DNA of 64,000 nucleotides from Salinigranum marinum. GTDB taxonomy: Archaea > Halobacteriota > Halobacteria > Halobacteriales > Haloferacaceae. The stretch's first letter is position 1; the number at the start of each line of letters is the position of its first letter. A program made the translations under genes and the position numbers. Below are positions 59,919-64,000 of the stretch, piece by piece. Where the stretch lies: the NCBI RefSeq assembly GCF_024228675.1, contig NZ_CP100462.1, forward strand, positions 248,001 to 312,000, written 5' to 3'. The notes under the pieces were generated by a model. The model did no database searches. It had not been told where the DNA came from and was given only the letters and a program-made list of their open reading frames with translations.

Positions 59919-60948
59919 GTGTACTCGACGGTTCTGCAAACAGCGGTCATGCGAATCGAGCAGAACGTCAAAGGACTCTCCAAACTCAAGAATAATGGCT
60001 ACGGTGTCGGCCAACTCAAGTGGAAGCCACCACGCGAGTTCCGCAGTTTCACCTACAGTCAGTCTGGCTTCAAGCTCGGCAAGAAGGGCGGTCAGACTGT
60101 GCTGTCTCTCTCGAAACTCGCGGACATCCCGATACGACTCCACCGCGCTATCCCCGACGACGCCAAACTCAAACAGGTCACACTCAAGAAGGAACCGACA
60201 GGCGAGTGGTTCGCCACCTTCGGGGTCCAAATGGACCATGAACCGCCCGCGAAACCCGAGAACCCCGAGAAGTGCGTCGGTATCGACGTGGGGATTCTCA
60301 CGTACGCCCACGACACCGACGGCACGGCGGTTGGGTCGCTCGACCTCTCCGACGAGCGCGAACGCTTGGAGCGTGAGCAACGGAACTTTTCGCGGAAGCA
60401 ACACGGGTCGAACAACTACGAGACGCAACGACGGTGCGTAGCGGAGTGTCACGCCGACCTCCGTCGAAAGCGCCGGGACTTCCTGCACAAGTTGTCGAAC
60501 CACTACGCGAGAGAGTACGACCTCGTGGCGGTCGAAGAGCTGAACGTGAAGGGGGATGATGGAATCGCCATCGAACAGCCGCAAGACGGCATCTGCGGCG
60601 TGGCGAACGTTTCTCTCGGTGCTCGAATACAAGTGCAAGCGCGAGGGGACGCATTTCGTAGCGGTCAACCCGAGAGGGACGACCAAGGAGTGCGCGTCCT
60701 GCGGCGTCTCGACGGAGAAGCCGTTGTGGGTCCGTGAACACTCCTGTCCGGCCTGTGGGTTTGAGGCGGACAGGGACGCGAACGCGGCGTGGAACATTCT
60801 TTCTCGCGGCCTCGAAGACGTAGGAGTGGGATACCCCGAAGCAACGCCTGTGGTGACTGTGCTTCCTGTGGATACCTCGGTGTCTGCAAAGCGCGTCGTC
60901 GAAGCAGGAAGCCCCACCCTCAAGCAGTCTGCGTCAGCAGACGAGTAG
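59919..60948 (+). pseudogene. tnpB: TnpB gene, N-terminally truncated and frameshifted
   Basis: Frame 1 (59919-60560): VLQTAVMRIEQNVKGLSKLK, QLKWKPPREFRSFTYSQSGF, CVGIDVGILTYAHDTDG (first RuvC Asp), LVAVEELNVKG (RuvC Glu). After an extra G in the GGGGG near 60552-60556, frame 2: MMESPSNSRKTASAAWRTFL, the zinc ribbon TTKECASCGVSTEKPLWV and HSCPACGFEADRDANAAWNI (third RuvC Asp). The usual N-terminal 70 or so residues are missing. All three catalytic acids are present, but the protein is split. TnpB is an RNA-guided nuclease. Confidence 0.85.
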
Positions 60949-60955
60949 GGTGGGG
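60912..60955 (+). repeat. Right-end hairpin of the TnpB element (possible omega-RNA 3' structure)
   Basis: Outer stem CCCCACCCT (60912-60920) with AGGGTGGGG (60947-60955); inner stem GTCTGC with GCAGAC around a GTCA loop. It overlaps the last codons of tnpB, as the omega RNA of IS605 elements does. Confidence 0.6.
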
Positions 60956-61044
60956 TAGTTCACACTGCAAGGCCTCTCCTACAAGCTCGGAATGCGTTGA
61001 GCGATCTCCAGTACTCGTAAGGGGAGACCGCGCGAACGAATACC

Positions 61045-61330
61045 ATGCCCAAGTCCGAACCCTTCGAACGATACACCGAGCGATACGAAGGCTGGTTCGA
61101 CACACACGAAGCCGCCTATCAGTCCGAAGTCGAGGCGCTCCAGCGACTAATTCCGCAGCCAGGCTTCGGGATCGAGATCGGTGTCGGAAGCGCTCGGTTC
61201 GCGGCCCCGCTCGGGATGCAAGTGGGGCTCGATCCTGCTGGCGACATGCTGGTTCGCGCTCGCGAGCGAGGGATCGACGTCGTCAAAGGCGTCGCCGAAT
61301 CCCTCCCGTTTAGAAACGGGACATTCTGCG
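61045..61330 (+). pseudogene. SAM-methyltransferase gene truncated by an IS5-type insertion
   Basis: MPKSEPFERYTERYEGWFDT opens, then GFGIEIGVGSARFAAPLGMQ (SAM motif I variant), VGLDPAGDMLVRARERGIDV and VAESLPFRNGTF. The frame is cut near 61330, where IS5-type sequence begins; no continuation was found to the right of the insertions. It would have been a Methyltransf_11-type enzyme. Confidence 0.8.
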
Positions 61331-61812
61331 GTGTTGAATAGCGATCTAATCTGTCGATATCGCTGCTTTAGAAGGGTGAAGCCGAGGAATTCGATTCTGA
61401 CTTATGGAAGTCGACCTCCTCGACTTCGTTGAACGGTGTCGTCACCTAGCCAAACAAGCTTTAGGAAAGCACGCGGGCGAGCCCGCCAGCGGCGGGTTCG
61501 CCCGCTGGATCCACGTCGTTCTACACTGCTTTTGGCTCGAAGAGGGCCATAGCTACCGTGAAACGCCGAATCGGCTGGAGTACATGGCTGAGATACGTGA
61601 TGTACTCGGGCTTGATCGGGACGATCTGCCCGAGTTCAGCACGGTCTACAAGTCGTTCGATCGGTTCAAGATGTGGGTGTGGCGGGCGTTGCTGCGCGTT
61701 TCAGCGCAGCAACACCCGCACTCTGGGCACGCGGCTCTCGACAGCACATTTTTCGACCGACGCTCAGCCTCGTCGTACTACCGCCAACGATCCGGCAGCA
61801 CCGTCCAGACAC
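61327..61812 (+). mobile_element. IS5-family element, 3' part lost
   Basis: The 5' end (near GCGGTGTTGAATAGCGATC) lies inside the methyltransferase gene. Only the first half of the transposase remains before the ISH8-like element starts at 61813. The left limit is estimated from where family-like methyltransferase sequence stops. Confidence 0.6.
61404..61812 (+). pseudogene. IS5-family transposase fragment
   Basis: 136 codons: MEVDLLDFVERCRHLAKQAL, WIHVVLHCFWLEEGHSYRET, DDLPEFSTVYKSFDRFKMWV, GHAALDSTFFDRRSASSYYR (first Asp of DDE). It ends at QRSGSTVQT as the ISH8-like element begins. Related to, but distinct from, the intact IS5 transposase at 34179 (shared GHAA(I/L)D(A/S)TFFDR). Confidence 0.85.
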
Positions 61813-63207
61813 CATCCGTGTTCGGTTAAGACGTTGAATCGGGTGACTGCGCTCCACTGACGAAGCTATCGATGTAGACCGCGTGGGGAGAGAATGTGTT
61901 CAAGACGCTCTCCCCGAACCTCATACGACGGCGGCTCACTTCCCTGTTTCCAGCAGCGGTTATCGAAGACATCGCGCGCGAGCGCGATGTCGTCCAACGC
62001 CACCGGACAATCGACATCACGATGCTCGTCTGGACGCTCATCATGGGCTTCGCCGTCGACGGCGAAGCCCGCACTATCGCCGGGTTTCAGCGGGCTTACT
62101 CCGCAGCGACCAACCAGACTGTTGCCCGCTCCAGTTTTTACGACCGGTTCACACCAGCACTTGCGACACTGTTGAGCGACCTCCTCGAGCACGCTCTCGA
62201 GGAGGTCGCGGTTCCCCACACGATCGCTCCCCAGTTCGAGTTGTTTCGTGAGGTGTTGATCGCCGATGCAACCGTCTTCCGGTTGCATCGGCTCCTCAGC
62301 GAGTTTCCGGCGACTCACGCGGATCAGTCCGGCGCGAAGCTTCACCTCGTCCATAACGCGACGACACAGACGATCGAGCAGTTCCAGCTCACCGACGAAT
62401 GCACCCACGAGAGCAGCCAGCTCCGCACGGGGAGCTGGCTGCGAGGCCGGTTGGTGCTGTTCGATCTCGGGTTCTACAATTTCCGTCGGTTCGCGTTGAT
62501 CGAGGAAAACGGTGGGTTCTTCCTGACACGGCTGAAGTCGAACGCGAACCCGTTGATCGTCGGAGAACGGCGGAAATGGCGCGGGCGCGCCATTTCCTTG
62601 CCAGGACGTCGCCTCCAGGACGTCCTGAGTGACCTCACACGGGAGATAATCGATGTGACCGTGGAGATCTCGTTCAAGCGGCGAGCATACGCTGGGAAGG
62701 AGTCAACCGATTCGATGGAGGTTCGCGTCGTCGGTGTCCGCAACGAGGACACCGACGACTACCATCTGTACGTCACAAATCTCCCCGACGCGTTCACTCC
62801 GAGGCAGATCGCGGCCCTGTACGGGTTGCGGTGGGAAGTGGAGTTGCTGTTCCGGGAACTGAAGTCGCTGTATGGGCTGGAGAAGTTCCAGACGAGTGAT
62901 CCAGCGATCGTCCACCTGTTGGTGGTGGCGGCTCTGCTGACACTGACGGTCAGCAGAGCCTTGCTCGGCGTGTTTCAAGAGCTGTTTCCAGAGACGGTGT
63001 TCCCCCGTGAGCGCTGGGCGAAGACCTTCCGGTCTTTCGCCCAGCTCATCCTCGAAGATCTGGCACAGTCGCTCGGACATCCACCGCCGAATCTGTCGGA
63101 GCTGATGTTTCGTGACGCCCGCCAACCAGAGAAATCGCGGCTCTTACTCAGCGAACGAGTGGCTGAGGCCTTCATGAGGCGATCCAATGCTTAACCGAAC
63201 ACCGATG
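61813..63207 (+). mobile_element. ISH8-like insertion sequence, second copy (about 1,395 bp)
   Basis: Ends CATCCGTGTTCGGTTAAG (61813) and CATCGGTGTTCGGTTAAG (reverse complement, ending 63207). A clean target duplication is not seen: the ten bases left are GTCCAGACAC, and GTCCGGACAC occurs only 7 bp beyond the right end (63215-63224). The right flank does not continue the IS5 transposase, so a deletion or rearrangement probably followed. Confidence 0.8.
61896..63194 (+). CDS. ISH8-type (IS4-family) transposase, second type
   Basis: 432 residues, full length. EVLIADATVFRLHRLLSEFP (first Asp), WLRGRLVLFDLGFYNFRRFA (second Asp), ALYGLRWEVELLFRELKSLY (Y-(2)R-(3)E-(6)K). It shares the layout of the transposase at 35703 but differs through much of the sequence, so these are two separate ISH8-like types. 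Confidence 0.92.
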   Translation: MFKTLSPNLIRRRLTSLFPAAVIEDIARERDVVQRHRTIDITMLVWTLIMGFAVDGEARTIAGFQRAYSAATNQTVARSSFYDRFTPALATLLSDLLEHALEEVAVPHTIAPQFELFREVLIADATVFRLHRLLSEFPATHADQSGAKLHLVHNATTQTIEQFQLTDECTHESSQLRTGSWLRGRLVLFDLGFYNFRRFALIEENGGFFLTRLKSNANPLIVGERRKWRGRAISLPGRRLQDVLSDLTREIIDVTVEISFKRRAYAGKESTDSMEVRVVGVRNEDTDDYHLYVTNLPDAFTPRQIAALYGLRWEVELLFRELKSLYGLEKFQTSDPAIVHLLVVAALLTLTVSRALLGVFQELFPETVFPRERWAKTFRSFAQLILEDLAQSLGHPPPNLSELMFRDARQPEKSRLLLSERVAEAFMRRSNA

Positions 63208-63478
63208 CACCACAGTCCGGACACTGGCGCTCATCCATTGGTCTCAGCTCAGTATTGATACCAATTCATAAAAGGCCACATTCGGAATGTCACGCTTGGA
63301 AACACTGGGTGGGACCGAGCTTGGTCGACGTTTTTGAGTAGTCTGACGGACCCGGGAGTGCGAAATCCTCCGTGCCGATGGAACTGCAAGTCAGCTGTGA
63401 CCGGATTGCACGGAGCTGTTTCTGAGATTGGAACAGTGGTCTGTGGTTGATACACTGGCCCTCCTATCACTACGGTAT

Positions 63479-64000
63479 GACTCGGAGCCAACAGTTCGAT
63501 ACGGCAGAAGCTGGCGGCTGGTCACTAGCGAACCGTCTCTTCGGCGTCGGGTTTCGTCGTGAGACCTACGCGAACTTGGCGTATCTGCTCGCCCGGTTTC
63601 CGCTTGGCATCGCTTACTTCACGGTCTTGATAACCGGTCTTAGTCTGGGGGTGGGCCTGGTTCCGATGGTCGTCGGAATCCCGATACTGGCCGGTGTTCT
63701 CGCGCTTGGCGGCTGCATCGGGGTAGTCGAAGCGGAGCTCTTGACCCGACTCCGCGGGCGTGACGTGTCCGTCACCCTCGCCGACCCTCACGAACTGTCC
63801 ATAACGGAGTATCTGAAAACCGTCGCAACCACCCCCCGCAACTACCTGCTTGTCGCGTTCGGGTTTGCGTCGTTTGTCGTCGGTATTCCATTGTTCGTTG
63901 CCATTACGGTCGTGTTTTCGATTGGGTTCACGCTCGCAGCCACACCCTTCCTCTACTGGATCCCTGGTGTCGAATACGAGTTCACAGGCCTCCGTGGTAC
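63479..64000 (+). CDS. Sensor-domain membrane protein, 3' end outside window
   Basis: 174 codons in view from the ATG at 63479 (MTRSQQFDTAEAGGWSLANR). After RETYANLAYLLARFPLGIAY there are two hydrophobic helices (FTVLITGLSLGVGLVPMVVG; GIPILAGVLALGGCIGVVEA), a polar loop (ELLTRLRGRDVSVTLADPHE), then two more helices (YLLVAFGFASFVVGIPLFVA; TVVFSIGFTLAATPFLYWIP). The R(F/L)PLG(I/L)xxF motif and repeat resemble the putative sensor domain (PF13796-like) of some membrane-bound kinases. No stop is reached at the window end. Confidence 0.75.

Larger units (their letters stand above)
59908..60965 (+). mobile_element. IS200/IS605-type (IS1341 group) TnpB element, 5'-truncated
   Basis: TnpB-coding sequence begins mid-gene (about 59908) after the GNAT fragment. 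The right end has a strong hairpin and GTGGGGTAGTTCAC, as at the end of haloarchaeal IS1341-type elements. No TnpA gene is present, so any movement would have needed TnpA in trans. Confidence 0.75.

Noticed and set aside
63249-63491. 80-codon minus-strand frame between the ISH8-like element and the last gene
   Set aside because: No promoter-like spacing, no family motif; it overlaps the start of the sensor-domain gene. I treat the stretch as intergenic.

Overview
The window comes from an extremely halophilic archaeon (class Halobacteria). The evidence is the acidic proteome (Asp/Glu-rich, Lys-poor), moderately high GC, halocyanin with a Tat/lipobox leader, archaeal TFB, a PAC2-type proteasome-assembly chaperone homologue, leaderless-type promoters, a tRNA-Ser without encoded CCA, and insertion sequences of haloarchaeal types (ISH8-like, ISH4-group IS1595, IS5, IS630, IS1341/TnpB). 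Genus cannot be fixed from the sequence, nor whether this is chromosome or megaplasmid. The dense IS and pseudogene content of the right half suggests an accessory replicon or a degrading genomic island.

Layout. (1) About 1-25.5 kb is a mostly intact stress and ion-homeostasis block. It holds about ten universal-stress (UspA-type) genes or gene parts (counting those further right), a MgtC/DUF4010 membrane protein, a CPA-type cation/H+ antiporter with a TrkA tail, an SLC13-type permease with internal RCK_C domains, a stand-alone TrkA-N/C protein, an APC permease followed by two paralogous divergent Usp-like proteins, a CBS protein with a C-terminal HPF-like segment, an erythromycin-esterase-family protein, a PAC2 protein, a PfkB kinase, a methyltransferase, a phosphoribosyltransferase, an alpha/beta hydrolase and halocyanin. 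A tRNA-Ser(GGA) sits between two broken DUF2267 genes. (2) 25.5-41 kb is a decay zone: a frameshifted carbamate kinase and a frameshifted, internally deleted cyclic-2,3-diphosphoglycerate-synthetase-like gene are split by an ISH4-group element exactly at their shared upstream region; a TVP38-Usp unit is partly duplicated; a RimK-type ligase/retropepsin fusion is broken three times; a MazEF-like toxin-antitoxin pair is destroyed by frameshifts and an ISH8-like element; next to it lies an intact VapBC with a clear palindromic operator; then a TumE-like/HTH gene pair and an IS630 element that appears to use -1 frameshifting. (3) 41-47.4 kb is signalling: transducer and histidine-kinase remnants, a receiver-PAS-PAS protein and an approximately 1,185-residue sensor kinase whose N-terminal receiver has lost its phosphoacceptor. 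(4) 47.4-53.3 kb is a MoxR/CbbQ-like AAA+ gene with altered Walker motifs, a HELLH metallopeptidase gene and two small unknown genes, with a CNNM/CorC transporter gene lying between them and bracketed by a short inverted repeat. (5) 53.4-64 kb holds a second TumE-like/HTH pair, a broken TFB gene, several unknown or broken genes, an AbiEii-type nucleotidyltransferase whose partner is truncated by an IS6 fragment, an M50 protease gene truncated and mutated in its HExxH motif, a ZIP metal transporter, a TnpB element and nested IS5/ISH8 insertions. The window ends inside a membrane sensor-domain gene.

How the parts fit. The left block looks like a module for surviving ionic, oxidative and energy stress: Usp proteins, RCK/TrkA-gated transporters, CBS/HPF-type ribosome protection and proteasome-linked functions. 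The right half is a record of repeated IS invasion, with at least six interference- or toxin-type modules in different states: two TumE-like pairs and VapBC intact, MazEF dead, AbiEii toxin intact without its partner, and a small RHH/VapB-like protein. The most promising under-described unit is the AAA+/metallopeptidase cassette at 47.4-53.3 kb, followed by the two TumE-like/HTH pairs.
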